From positions 24,954 through 88,953 of IMG/VR virus record IMGVR_UViG_3300050120_000115: a stretch of 64,000 bases of DNA. One strand, 5' to 3'. Position 1 is the stretch's first letter. Every line of letters begins with the position of its first letter. A program made the position numbers and the translations under genes. Source of the stretch: a virus. Below the pieces are notes generated by a model, which was not told where the DNA came from, did no database searches, and saw only the letters and a list, made by a program, of their open reading frames with translations. This document shows positions 42,786-50,107 of the stretch, piece after piece.

Positions 42786-42841
42786 CCTACACCTGCGCCA
42801 CAGAGGGATGCGGAGAGTCATTGACTAAGGAGGCTTCGTGA
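42782..42841 (+). CDS. possible 19-residue microprotein or gene remnant
   Basis: ATG overlaps the previous stop as ATGA and its TGA overlaps the next GTG, so it exactly bridges two genes. The peptide is MTYTCATEGCGESLTKEAS with two Cys. It could be a translational coupler or the stump of a gene cut off at the left edge of the GC-rich block. Low certainty. Confidence 0.35.
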   Translation: MTYTCATEGCGESLTKEAS

Positions 42842-43095
42842 TTTTCGTTTGGACTTTCTGCGTGATGGGCCTGGCGACTCTGTTGCTGGTTTACATCCTC
42901 GCCCGTCGTGACGCTCGGACAATCACAACGATCACCGTGGCGTCGTCGCTTCATCTTCCGAAGGGGACGAAAATAGAAATAGAGGGGGAGCGGTTCAAGA
43001 TTCTCAACGTTTCGGTGGATGGAACGACTCTACGGGTCCGCAGACTTCGCGCTAGGTCGGCGTCATTGACTAGGGAGGGGAACAATGAAGTTTGA
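42838..43095 (+). CDS. small membrane protein
   Basis: An 85-residue protein with an N-terminal membrane helix (residues 2-22, FVWTFCVMGLATLLLVYILA), then a basic beta-like part (KGTKIEIEGERFKILNVSVD). First full gene of a block that is clearly richer in GC than its surroundings. AAGGAGGC precedes the GTG. Confidence 0.55.
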   Translation: MIFVWTFCVMGLATLLLVYILARRDARTITTITVASSLHLPKGTKIEIEGERFKILNVSVDGTTLRVRRLRARSASLTREGNNEV

Positions 43096-43486
43096 CGTTA
43101 ACGAATTGTCATACGGACAACTGATTGGGAGCAGGTTTTGCACGGTCCTTTCATCGTCATCAATGGGCGAATATGAAGGCGACGAGTTCTACATCGTGGA
43201 GCAGGCCAATGAAAGATGGGGCGACGGAGTGCGCTACGGGTTCGTTTCTGTCGGCTACGGGTCATGCTCCGGGTGCGACGACTTGCAAGGAGCGGATGAC
43301 GCTAATGAAGTGAACGAACTCGCGGAGAGGATTTACAAGTCGATTAAGTGGTTCGCCACGCTCGACGAACTAAAAGCGCACCTGGACGTAATGGACGCGG
43401 CGAACGAGTGGTACATGAACGATGACGACTGGCCCCAGGCGAAAGCAGAGTTGATTGCTGGTCTTGACACGGAGGAGACCCCATGA
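43085..43486 (+). CDS. hypothetical protein
   Basis: A 133-residue acidic protein with a beta-rich first half (QLIGSRFCTVLSSSSMGEYE, EFYIVEQANERWGDGVRYGF) containing GSCSGCDD, and a helical acidic second half. It may be a small metal-binding protein. Coupled to the next gene by ATGA. Confidence 0.6.
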   Translation: MKFDVNELSYGQLIGSRFCTVLSSSSMGEYEGDEFYIVEQANERWGDGVRYGFVSVGYGSCSGCDDLQGADDANEVNELAERIYKSIKWFATLDELKAHLDVMDAANEWYMNDDDWPQAKAELIAGLDTEETP

Positions 43487-43833
43487 CCACCTCAGAGCAA
43501 GCCGCGTTACTGGCTGAGCACCAGCCGTATACCTGGAACTGCGAGATTGAAGACTGTCGCTGCAAGGAACACCTTGCTAAGTGTCGGGGGTGCGGCGACA
43601 TATACCCCTGCGACGTACACCGCATGGCAGAACTCAAAGACGCTGAGACAGCCCAGTCCGCCTCTGAAGTAGTGGAGAGAATCGTGGAGGCGCTGGAAGA
43701 AGCCAGAGAAGATTCCTTCTCCAGAGAATCACTGACCTCGTTGGACTTTTGGAACCGTGGGCAAACAAAGGGATTCGACGACGCCATCGCCCTCCTGCGC
43801 TCCCGTGACTGGTCTAAGGGGGAGGGAGAATGA
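43483..43833 (+). CDS. cysteine-rich hypothetical protein
   Basis: A 116-residue protein with WNCEIEDCRCKEHLAKCRGC and IYPCDVH (residues 18-46), a likely two-site zinc domain, followed by an acidic helix. High GC as in its neighbours. Overlaps the next ATG by four bases. Confidence 0.6.
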   Translation: MTTSEQAALLAEHQPYTWNCEIEDCRCKEHLAKCRGCGDIYPCDVHRMAELKDAETAQSASEVVERIVEALEEAREDSFSRESLTSLDFWNRGQTKGFDDAIALLRSRDWSKGEGE

Positions 43834-44045
43834 GCGGTTACGAGTTCAACTGGGGCGTCAACGCTGAGAAGGCGCGGGCTCATCTTGAAGAGCAGGACCG
43901 TTTGATAGCCGTTGACGATGCGGTGATTGAGGAATTACGAGACCTCGTGGACCGTCTGGAGAGGGAATCTTGGCAACGCAAGGCGCAAAGAGCAGAATTC
44001 ATAAAGAGGTTTGTGGCCTCTAACCAAGGAGATACCCATGAATGA
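43830..44045 (+). CDS. small coiled-coil protein
   Basis: A 71-residue protein, helical from residue 10 (VNAEKARAHLEEQDRLIAVD, VIEELRDLVDRLERESWQRK). A short coiled coil of unknown role. Its end overlaps the next start by eight bases. Confidence 0.58.
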   Translation: MSGYEFNWGVNAEKARAHLEEQDRLIAVDDAVIEELRDLVDRLERESWQRKAQRAEFIKRFVASNQGDTHE

Positions 44046-44601
44046 GACGGTTCTAAATCAAGGTCCGATATGTGGTGAGAAGAACGGCGAGCATCGTTGC
44101 TCTCTCACCAGCGGCCACGAGGGTTTACACGTCTGTTGTGTCAATGTTGCGTGGCAGACCCCGAACCCAATCACAGAGATGATGAAAGAGAGTCCTGCAC
44201 CCATGAATGAGATAGACCGAGAGGCTGGAAACATGAGCGAGCAATTTGACAAGGTATTTTCCCGTCTTAACTTTTGGGCGCAGGACGTGGCGCATTGGCT
44301 AATGGCTGACGATATTCGCGCAGAACTTTCCGACGCTCTAACCTCCACCGACGCCCAACTCGCCGCTCTGAGAGACGAGCGTGACCGGCTGGCGAGGGCG
44401 TTAGAACGTGACGCGATTGCGAAAGCACTTCAGTCGGCGTGGACCGACTTTTGCGCCGACACCGGATGCATCCCCGACTGTTTCACAATCCACGGCCCTC
44501 GAACCACACAGGTCGAAGCCAATTTCGACAGAGGGAACTTCGCTGGATTCGTAAGAGACTGGCTCCTGCGCCAACTCATTGAAAGCGAGGAAGGCCAGTG
44601 A
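44038..44601 (+). CDS. hypothetical protein with CxxxC-type N-terminus
   Basis: A 187-residue protein. PICGEKNGEHRCSLTSGHEG then LHVCC (about 9-33) looks like a short zinc-binding element common in phage proteins (C...H..C...GHEGLH). A coiled coil (about 105-130) and a C-terminal domain follow. ATG 44038 has AAGGAGAT upstream, better than the in-frame ATG 44011. Confidence 0.6.
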   Translation: MNETVLNQGPICGEKNGEHRCSLTSGHEGLHVCCVNVAWQTPNPITEMMKESPAPMNEIDREAGNMSEQFDKVFSRLNFWAQDVAHWLMADDIRAELSDALTSTDAQLAALRDERDRLARALERDAIAKALQSAWTDFCADTGCIPDCFTIHGPRTTQVEANFDRGNFAGFVRDWLLRQLIESEEGQ

Positions 44602-44828
44602 GCCAGCCAACTCAAACGTGTCAACTCTGCGGCAACAGCGTCGTGGCCGTCATTTCTGGTCGCGGATTTCCACCTGACACCGCCGCCAAGAAACTGAAGA
44701 AACTCTGCAACTCTCAGGGCTGTGAGTGTGACCCCAAGTATCGAGCGGGCATTGAAGGGCTGGAGAGACTACTGAAAGAAGCCCCCAGCGTGACCGACAG
44801 AACCAGTGAGAGAGGGAAGAAATGCTGA
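44598..44828 (+). CDS. small zinc-finger protein
   Basis: A 76-residue protein with TCQLCGNSV (C-x2-C) and CNSQGCEC (about 37-44). GTG start overlapping the preceding stop as GTGA. The 3' end contains the first copy of a 19-base repeat that precedes two start codons. Confidence 0.58.
   Translation: MSQPTQTCQLCGNSVVAVISGRGFPPDTAAKKLKKLCNSQGCECDPKYRAGIEGLERLLKEAPSVTDRTSERGKKC
44802..44820 (+). repeat. 19-base start-associated repeat, copy 1
   Basis: ACCAGTGAGAGAGGGAAGA, identical to 45049-45067. Both copies end at a start codon, and the GAGGGAAG part serves as ribosome site. Confidence 0.7.
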
Positions 44829-45046
44829 CAATTAGCAAACGATGTGTCTGCGCGAAATGCGAGGCCAGCGGGCGAGATGGGATGTATCGAATGGTCGGCC
44901 ACTGCACGAACTGCGGACAGGGCGATATTCTGATTCTCTACCGCGAGGGGGACAAGGCGGCGATGGCTGATTGCCCTATGTGTGGAAACTACTACACCGT
45001 CACTCCTGACCGTCTTGCCACGCCAGACGAAATACCGGAGGCGTGA
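44822..45046 (+). CDS. small double zinc-ribbon protein
   Basis: A 74-residue protein with two metal sites: CVCAKCEASG / GHCTNCGQGD and ADCPMCGNYY (residues 8-58). Such ribbons bind nucleic acid or partner proteins. Start follows the repeat at 44802 by one base. Confidence 0.62.
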   Translation: MLTISKRCVCAKCEASGRDGMYRMVGHCTNCGQGDILILYREGDKAAMADCPMCGNYYTVTPDRLATPDEIPEA

Positions 45047-45048
45047 TG

Positions 45049-45067
45049 ACCAGTGAGAGAGGGAAGA
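45049..45067 (+). repeat. 19-base start-associated repeat, copy 2
   Basis: Identical to 44802-44820. Its last A is the first base of ATG 45067, which supports that start for the following gene. Confidence 0.7.
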
Positions 45068-45369
45068 TGACCGACGACCGATTGAAAGAGATTAAGGAAC
45101 GGCTGGAGAAGGCAACGCCGGGGAAATGGCGTGCTGATAGGAACACGGTTGATTTTGGGCCACCAACCGGCTCGCCATTTGCCGTGCTACACAGTGACGC
45201 TGACCCGTCGAACACCACCAACGACGCCGACTTCATCGCCCACTCCCGCGAGGACATCCCCTACTTGCTGGCCGAGATTGAGCGACTGAAGCAACTCATC
45301 GGAAAATCAGCCTCGATGGGCCGGGGTATCTTGACGATTCTTGGACAGGCTGAGGGGGCTGGGGAATGA
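45067..45369 (+). CDS. hypothetical protein of a common actinophage-type family
   Basis: A 100-residue protein. RLKEIKERLEKATPGKWRAD and NDADFIAHSREDIPYLLAEI with ERLKQL are hallmarks of a widespread small family in phages and actinobacteria; function unknown. I chose ATG 45067, directly after the repeat and its ribosome site; ATG 45046 is the alternative. Confidence 0.65.
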   Translation: MTDDRLKEIKERLEKATPGKWRADRNTVDFGPPTGSPFAVLHSDADPSNTTNDADFIAHSREDIPYLLAEIERLKQLIGKSASMGRGILTILGQAEGAGE

Positions 45370-45839
45370 GTGACGCACAGGGAATCTGGACAACGGGCGC
45401 TGGGCCAAACTCTCTGGAATTCTCAGAGATAATCGCGAGATACGAGGCCCAAATCTCAGCCCTCACCGCTGACCTGGCGCAAGCCCGCTCCTACTCAATC
45501 GAGCGCATCACAGAACTTAAGGCGAGTCACGAGGCCGAAATACAAGAGCACGTCCTACGCGCCGACAGCCTGCGAGCCGAGTTGAGACGACTGGAAGAGG
45601 AGATGGGTGAAGCCAACGATCAGATTCTCGATGCTGACCGCGATTTGGACAACCGAGAGACGGAAATACGGGCGCTGAAGGGACGGATAGAGCGCGCGCG
45701 AGACTGGCAACGCGAATTGGTGGACTCAACGAACGCGGCCCTACTCGCTCATGGTGTCTGCTACTGCAAGGAATGTACCGGGAATATAGAGCGTCAACGG
45801 GCCTCTAACGAAGTCGCGGCCATTCTGGGAGAGTCGTGA
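45366..45839 (+). CDS. coiled-coil protein
   Basis: A 157-residue protein, coiled coil from about 20 to 120 (EIIARYEAQISALTADLAQA, SLRAELRRLEEEMGEANDQI), with CYCKEC near the C-terminus as a possible zinc site. Last gene of the GC-rich block. A promoter and a motif copy follow directly. Confidence 0.6.
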   Translation: MSDAQGIWTTGAGPNSLEFSEIIARYEAQISALTADLAQARSYSIERITELKASHEAEIQEHVLRADSLRAELRRLEEEMGEANDQILDADRDLDNRETEIRALKGRIERARDWQRELVDSTNAALLAHGVCYCKECTGNIERQRASNEVAAILGES

Positions 45840-45846
45840 AATGTGC

Positions 45847-45852
45847 TATACT
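45847..45852 (+). promoter_or_regulatory. extended -10 promoter before helicase operon
   Basis: TGTGCTATACT (-10 at 45847-45852). The -35 region is poor. The predicted start near 45859 falls at the edge of the dispersed motif copy 45861-45880. Confidence 0.55.
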
Positions 45853-45860
45853 TTCCGTCA

Positions 45861-45880
45861 TTCCCCCGAACCAAAAAATT
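45861..45880 (+). repeat. dispersed boundary motif, intergenic copy
   Basis: TTCCCCCGAACCAAAAAATT. It is one of the cleanest copies and lies outside any gene, between a promoter and a small start codon, which argues that conservation is of DNA and not of a peptide. Confidence 0.75.
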
Positions 45881-45891
45881 AAAGGACTATT

Positions 45892-46008
45892 ATGACCATT
45901 GAAGAATTAGGGAATCTATTAGAGGATCTCCTGAATGAACTAAGAAATCTTAACGAGAATCTCATGGTGCTTAACTTTGAAAACGCTCGCGAACGTGGTA
46001 ACGTTTAG
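45892..46008 (+). CDS. 38-residue microprotein
   Basis: A short acidic helical protein (starts MTIEELGNLLEDLLNELRNL). AAAGGAC is upstream, and the stop overlaps the helicase GTG as TAGTG, so it is probably a translated coupler or small partner of the helicase. Confidence 0.6.
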   Translation: MTIEELGNLLEDLLNELRNLNENLMVLNFENARERGNV

Positions 46009-48356
46009 TGATTAACCTTTACGACATACCAACCGAAGAGGCCCTAATAGGGGCGATGCTGTTGCGCCGCGAAGCAGTTATAGAGGCAATGGACATCGTT
46101 GAACCCACTGATTTCTATCTTCCTTTCCATGCTTCCGTCTTCCGCACTATCGAAGAATTGTTAAGTGAAGGTATTGTTATTGACTACACAACAATAACCT
46201 CTAAGGTCGGGGGAGACGACACTGTAATACGACTATCCACCATGCAGATGAACGCCCCTAGCGCTAGCACCAATGCTGTCATTTCCTACGCTCGCATAGT
46301 GTATGACAAGTCCATGGCCCGCAAAGTATACCAACAGCTGGAAGAGGCACGTGGAAAGTTGATCGCGGGAGATGACCCTTACGAAACGGTTGACGATCTT
46401 GACAAGCAACTAGGTACTGTAGGACATTCTCATGGTGACGAGTTAGAGTCAGTGACCCTCGAAGAACTCGAAGCATCTATGGACCTGACTCAGGATGTGG
46501 TTATACCTGGTATGCTCAACCGTGGTTGGCGTACTATCATCGTAGGATCAGAGGGGAGCGGTAAGGCCCTAGACATTGACACGCCATTGCTAACCACCAC
46601 TGGGTGGAAGACCATGGGCACTGTTGTTACCGGTGATATTGTTTTTGGCGAAGATGGTGAGCAGACAGAAATATTGGCAGTTACGGAACCGTTTATTGGT
46701 GATTGCTATGAACTGGTATTTAGTGATGGATCTAAAATAGTCGCTGACGCTAACCATCTTTGGAAAACGGAAACCCTTAAGTCCAGGGAGTCTAGTGCTT
46801 ATCAACGGAGACGACCGGAGGGGTTTAATGATTGGAGGACTCAGTTGCACAAGAGGAAAGAATTTCCTTCTATCAAAACGACTAAAGATATTTTTGATAC
46901 CATAATGGCCAGGAAGGGTCATGCAGTCAACCATTCTGTCGAGGTGTGTGGTCCGCTGCAGTTGCCCGACGCTGATCTCCCTCTGGACCCATATGTTCTT
47001 GGCGTATGGCTGGGTGATGGAACATCTAAAGAACCACATATAACATCCATGGACGATGAGATTATAGAGGGCGTTGTTAGCGCAGGATTCCCCGTTAAAA
47101 GTCTTGATCGTAAACCAAATAATAGGGCTGCAACATATAGATTTGGCAAGGAGTTAACCCTACGCTTACGAATGTCTGGCGTAATTGGAAGTCAATATAA
47201 GAGACTTGATACTGGGCACAAGCATATTCCAGAGCAGTATAAGTTCGCTTCTTTTGAACAACGCCTCGCCCTTCTCCAGGGTCTTATGGATACTGACGGT
47301 ACCGTATCCGGTGGCGGCGAAAAGAAGGGAAGAGGATACGGAGCCTCTAACTGTGTGTTTAGTGTGGTAGACAGAACTTTAGCCTATGATGTTTTAGAGT
47401 TGGCCATAGGGTTGGGTATTAAAGCAAGCATCAAAGAGGGGGACGCCATGCTATACGGAAGGATTATTAGTAAGGTTTATGATGTTATATTCCAGACTGA
47501 CCTTCCAGTATGCAGACTAAAAAGAAAACTTGAACGCCTTCATCCTCTGAAGACTTATCGTGCCAAGCTTCGTTACATTAAAGAATGCCATCCAGTCGAT
47601 CCTAGGATGGTTCGCTGTATTCAAGTAGACAGAGAAGATGGAATGTTCTTAGCTGGACGCACTCTTATACCTACTCACAATTCGGTTCTGCTTCGCACTA
47701 TTGGCATCTCAGCGTCTCAGGGGCTGCACCCTTTTTCTCATCGTCCCATTCCCCCTGTCCGAGTTTTGGTAGTTGACCTTGAGAACCCCAAGGAAGCTAT
47801 TATTGAGACTGGTTCTAAACTGATGCAGTACGTCAAGACATTCTCACCAGACTATGACCCGACAAGGTTCAAAGTCTTTCGCAGGCCGGGAGGGATAGAC
47901 CTAAGAAAGAGCAAGGACAAGGCCGATCTACGAAGAGAGATTGACGCACACCAACCTGACCTCGTTTGCATCGGACCAGTCATCAAGATGTACCAGCGAA
48001 AGGGTGGGGAGTCTTACGAAGAGTCCGCCGATGCTGCGATGTACGAACTAGACCAGCTACGAGTTCGCTACGGTTTCGCCCTTATGCTAGAGCACCATGC
48101 CGCTAAGGGTCACCAGGGGTCGCGAGAGATGACACCTTTCGGCTCGCAACGTTGGATGAGTTGGCCGGAGGCGGGCAAGAGTCTGTACAGTGACAAGAAC
48201 GATCCCACTATTGTGAGGGTGGACACTTTTCGTGGCGACCGTCTTCAGGGAATCGCTTGGCCTAATAGAATTACGAGAGACCGTGAATGGATAGTGTCAG
48301 GAATTTGGGATGACGGAATCCCCGAGGGAATAGGACAGCCGGGGAGAAGACCATGA
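46008..48356 (+). CDS. DnaB-like replicative helicase interrupted by an intein
   Basis: A 782-residue precursor. Residues 1-140 match the DnaB N-terminal domain (PTEEALIGAMLLRREAVIEA, DFYLPFHASVFRTIEELLSE). Residues 170-186 lead into Walker A GSEGSGK, which is split by a 372-residue intein and continues with SVLLRT. Further on come VRVLVVDLENPKEAI (Walker B side) and LMLEHHAAKGHQGSREMTPF (motif 3/4 region). Splicing leaves 410 residues, similar to short AAA_25/RepA-type helicases. GTG start. It probably unwinds the fork with the initiator at 41.6 kb. Confidence 0.88.
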   Translation: MINLYDIPTEEALIGAMLLRREAVIEAMDIVEPTDFYLPFHASVFRTIEELLSEGIVIDYTTITSKVGGDDTVIRLSTMQMNAPSASTNAVISYARIVYDKSMARKVYQQLEEARGKLIAGDDPYETVDDLDKQLGTVGHSHGDELESVTLEELEASMDLTQDVVIPGMLNRGWRTIIVGSEGSGKALDIDTPLLTTTGWKTMGTVVTGDIVFGEDGEQTEILAVTEPFIGDCYELVFSDGSKIVADANHLWKTETLKSRESSAYQRRRPEGFNDWRTQLHKRKEFPSIKTTKDIFDTIMARKGHAVNHSVEVCGPLQLPDADLPLDPYVLGVWLGDGTSKEPHITSMDDEIIEGVVSAGFPVKSLDRKPNNRAATYRFGKELTLRLRMSGVIGSQYKRLDTGHKHIPEQYKFASFEQRLALLQGLMDTDGTVSGGGEKKGRGYGASNCVFSVVDRTLAYDVLELAIGLGIKASIKEGDAMLYGRIISKVYDVIFQTDLPVCRLKRKLERLHPLKTYRAKLRYIKECHPVDPRMVRCIQVDREDGMFLAGRTLIPTHNSVLLRTIGISASQGLHPFSHRPIPPVRVLVVDLENPKEAIIETGSKLMQYVKTFSPDYDPTRFKVFRRPGGIDLRKSKDKADLRREIDAHQPDLVCIGPVIKMYQRKGGESYEESADAAMYELDQLRVRYGFALMLEHHAAKGHQGSREMTPFGSQRWMSWPEAGKSLYSDKNDPTIVRVDTFRGDRLQGIAWPNRITRDREWIVSGIWDDGIPEGIGQPGRRP
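46566..47681 (+). mobile_element. class 3-type intein with LAGLIDADG endonuclease
   Basis: Starts with Ala (ALDIDTPLLTTTGWKTM), not Cys or Ser, and ends TLIPTHN before extein Ser. HLW in block B, Cys in VRCIQV (block F) and Thr in PTHN form the W-C-T set of class 3 inteins. Homing endonuclease motifs VLGVWLGDGT and LLQGLMDTDGTV are intact. It is inserted in the helicase P-loop between Lys and Ser. No copy of the dispersed motif is seen inside. Confidence 0.88.
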
Positions 48357-48859
48357 CGGTAGTAGTTGCGTACACAACAAAGGACGAGTGCTGGATGGCT
48401 AGCGATTCAGCTAGCTCTGATGGAGCTTCGATTGAGGAGGCTGTTACCCCTAAGGTTATGAGACACGCTGGTGGAGGGTTGATTGGTTCAGCCGGATCGT
48501 GGCTTCTCCTTAACCTTCTCTACCCCCTTCAAAAAAAGAAGTGTGAAGTTTCTGATGTGCTAGATATCATTCGCATCGTCAAAGATGGCCCGCACGCGGA
48601 AGAATTGGATGGTGCAGAAGTTCTAATGGCGTGGCCCGGTAGGCCATTGGTGGTTGTCTATAGTGGTGGGTATTATGTAGAACTCAAGTCCCCGTACACG
48701 GCCATCGGCGTGCCAAAATACGCCCTTGGATTTTTGGAAGGGGCGAAGGACGAGATCGATGGAACAGTACTCAAGAAAGCCGTCACCATCTCAGCAAAAT
48801 ATTCAACATCAGTAGGACTACCCGCTAAACTACTACACGTTACGAAAGGATCAGAGTAG
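48353..48859 (+). CDS. HslV/proteasome-like Ntn hydrolase
   Basis: A 168-residue protein of the proteasome-beta/HslV fold. If Met1 is removed, Thr is residue 1, and Asp17 (in WMASDSAS) and Lys33 (in VTPKVMR) fall exactly at the HslV catalytic numbering. IGSAGSW is the Gly-rich turn, and AIGVPKYALGFLEG resembles the HslV centre. No partner ATPase is visible in the window. It could process virion proteins or act on host proteins. ATGA overlap with the helicase end. Confidence 0.72.
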   Translation: MTVVVAYTTKDECWMASDSASSDGASIEEAVTPKVMRHAGGGLIGSAGSWLLLNLLYPLQKKKCEVSDVLDIIRIVKDGPHAEELDGAEVLMAWPGRPLVVVYSGGYYVELKSPYTAIGVPKYALGFLEGAKDEIDGTVLKKAVTISAKYSTSVGLPAKLLHVTKGSE

Positions 48860-48860
48860 T

Positions 48861-49205
48861 TTGATTAGAGAATTATTCAATGGAGAGCAACGAGGCGAGT
48901 GTCGGGGAGACTGGGAGCATTTCAAATTCAATAGCAAGAAGAGCGCTGTCACCATGGCCATGTGCGATAGGTGTGTGGTGCGAGAGGCTTGCTTAGAATA
49001 CGCACTGGAACACGAGTCCTATGGAATTTGGGGCGGGGCAAATGAAAAAGACAGGAAGAAGATCCGCAAAGAACGTGGCATCCCCCAACCCCCACTGCTT
49101 GGCTATTACAACCCCCTGTTCCCCGTGAACGTAAAAATTACCAACGCCCGCAGCGCCCAGCGTATGAGGGAGATGCGATACCGCAGACAGGAAGAATCAG
49201 TATGA
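48861..49205 (+). CDS. WhiB-like iron-sulfur transcription factor
   Basis: A 114-residue second WhiB protein. Cys are in RGECRGDW, then MCDRCVVREAC (C-x2-C-x5-C), and YGIWGGAN is the DNA-binding turn, with basic NEKDRKKIRK after it. The C-terminal 40 residues are an extra basic tail, and a motif copy (49119-49140) lies where the WhiB domain ends. TTG start two bases after the previous stop. Confidence 0.88.
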   Translation: MIRELFNGEQRGECRGDWEHFKFNSKKSAVTMAMCDRCVVREACLEYALEHESYGIWGGANEKDRKKIRKERGIPQPPLLGYYNPLFPVNVKITNARSAQRMREMRYRRQEESV

Positions 49206-49927
49206 ATTTAGAAGAAGAACATCAGGCCGTTTGGGAACAGAACTTTCCAGGGCAACGTATACCAGGTAGTGCTGAGCCGCTAGAAGGTAAGTGCGGAGCC
49301 AAGATACGTAATAAAAATCTTGCCGCCATATCCCTGGTCCGCCATTGTAAGGCAGCGGCAGGTCAAGGCACGCCGAATTCTACCGGATGTTGCTCCAGGC
49401 ACGGAGGATCGACGCCGACACACGTCCGTTCAGCGATGCGCAAAAAGGTGGGCAGCGAAATGGCTACTCTAGCAGAGCGCTTAGGTGAGGCCAAACCCAT
49501 CGGACCTCCTGAGGTTGAGTTTTTCATCCTGGCGTCAAAATCCAAACAGTGGGTAACTTTGCTCGAAGAGGAGATGGGCAAACTTGGTGCCGACATAACC
49601 TCGTATGATGCCCAGGGAGTGGAGCGTGTGCGCGCGGTCATCGAATTACTTGAAAGGGGTTGGTCAAGATTTCAAAGCATAATCGAGTTCAGCATGAAGC
49701 ACGACTTGCAGAAGAGAGTGGTAGAGTTAGAGGAACAGCAAGCATCCGCACTGATAGCTATCATTATGAGCGTTATTCTTAGTCAGTCCCTCGCGCTCAC
49801 CGAAAAGCAGGTTGCCACAGCCAGGTCACTTTTGGCTCAGGAGTTCACTAAGGCGGGTAAGTCTCTATCCCCCACCTGGTCCGAAGGTCTTATAGAGAAC
49901 GAAATTATTGATGCTGAAAGTTGGTAA
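49202..49927 (+). CDS. HGGSTP-motif protein
   Basis: A 241-residue protein. The first 80 residues resemble a phage zinc element (KCGAKIRNK, CKAAAGQGTPNSTGCCSRHG then GSTPTH) seen in some small-terminase-like and DNA-binding proteins. The rest is helical and acidic. I cannot decide between a terminase small subunit and a regulatory protein. The next promoter starts within five bases of its stop. Confidence 0.5.
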   Translation: MNLEEEHQAVWEQNFPGQRIPGSAEPLEGKCGAKIRNKNLAAISLVRHCKAAAGQGTPNSTGCCSRHGGSTPTHVRSAMRKKVGSEMATLAERLGEAKPIGPPEVEFFILASKSKQWVTLLEEEMGKLGADITSYDAQGVERVRAVIELLERGWSRFQSIIEFSMKHDLQKRVVELEEQQASALIAIIMSVILSQSLALTEKQVATARSLLAQEFTKAGKSLSPTWSEGLIENEIIDAESW

Positions 49928-49931
49928 ACAC

Positions 49932-49960
49932 TTGACAAATCGTAACTTAGGGTATATAAT
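49932..49960 (+). promoter_or_regulatory. strong promoter, leaderless start
   Basis: TTGACA 49932-49937, 17-base spacer, TATAAT 49955-49960. ATG 49967 begins seven bases after the -10 box, at the expected +1. Confidence 0.85.
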
Positions 49961-49966
49961 GTAGGT

Positions 49967-50107
49967 ATGCCATACAAAGACCCTGAACAAACAAAGCTTT
50001 ACTACAAAGATTATTACCAGCGTAACAAGGAACACCTGAAAGCCTACGGCATCGCCTACGGCAAGCGTAAACGCGCAGAAGCTAAGGTTGCTAAACATGG
50101 GGGCTAG
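49967..50107 (+). CDS. 46-residue basic protein next to nuclease
   Basis: Starts MPYKDPEQTKLYYKDYYQRN, a basic aromatic-rich segment like the N-terminal DNA-binding part of some phage nucleases. It overlaps the start of the GIY-YIG gene by 11 bases. It could be a DNA-binding helper, or the first piece of a gene now split. Confidence 0.6.
   Translation: MPYKDPEQTKLYYKDYYQRNKEHLKAYGIAYGKRKRAEAKVAKHGG

Noticed and set aside
49202-49927. Firm call as terminase small subunit
   Set aside because: Only the HGGSTP element is shared with some such proteins; there is no large subunit nearby in this window.
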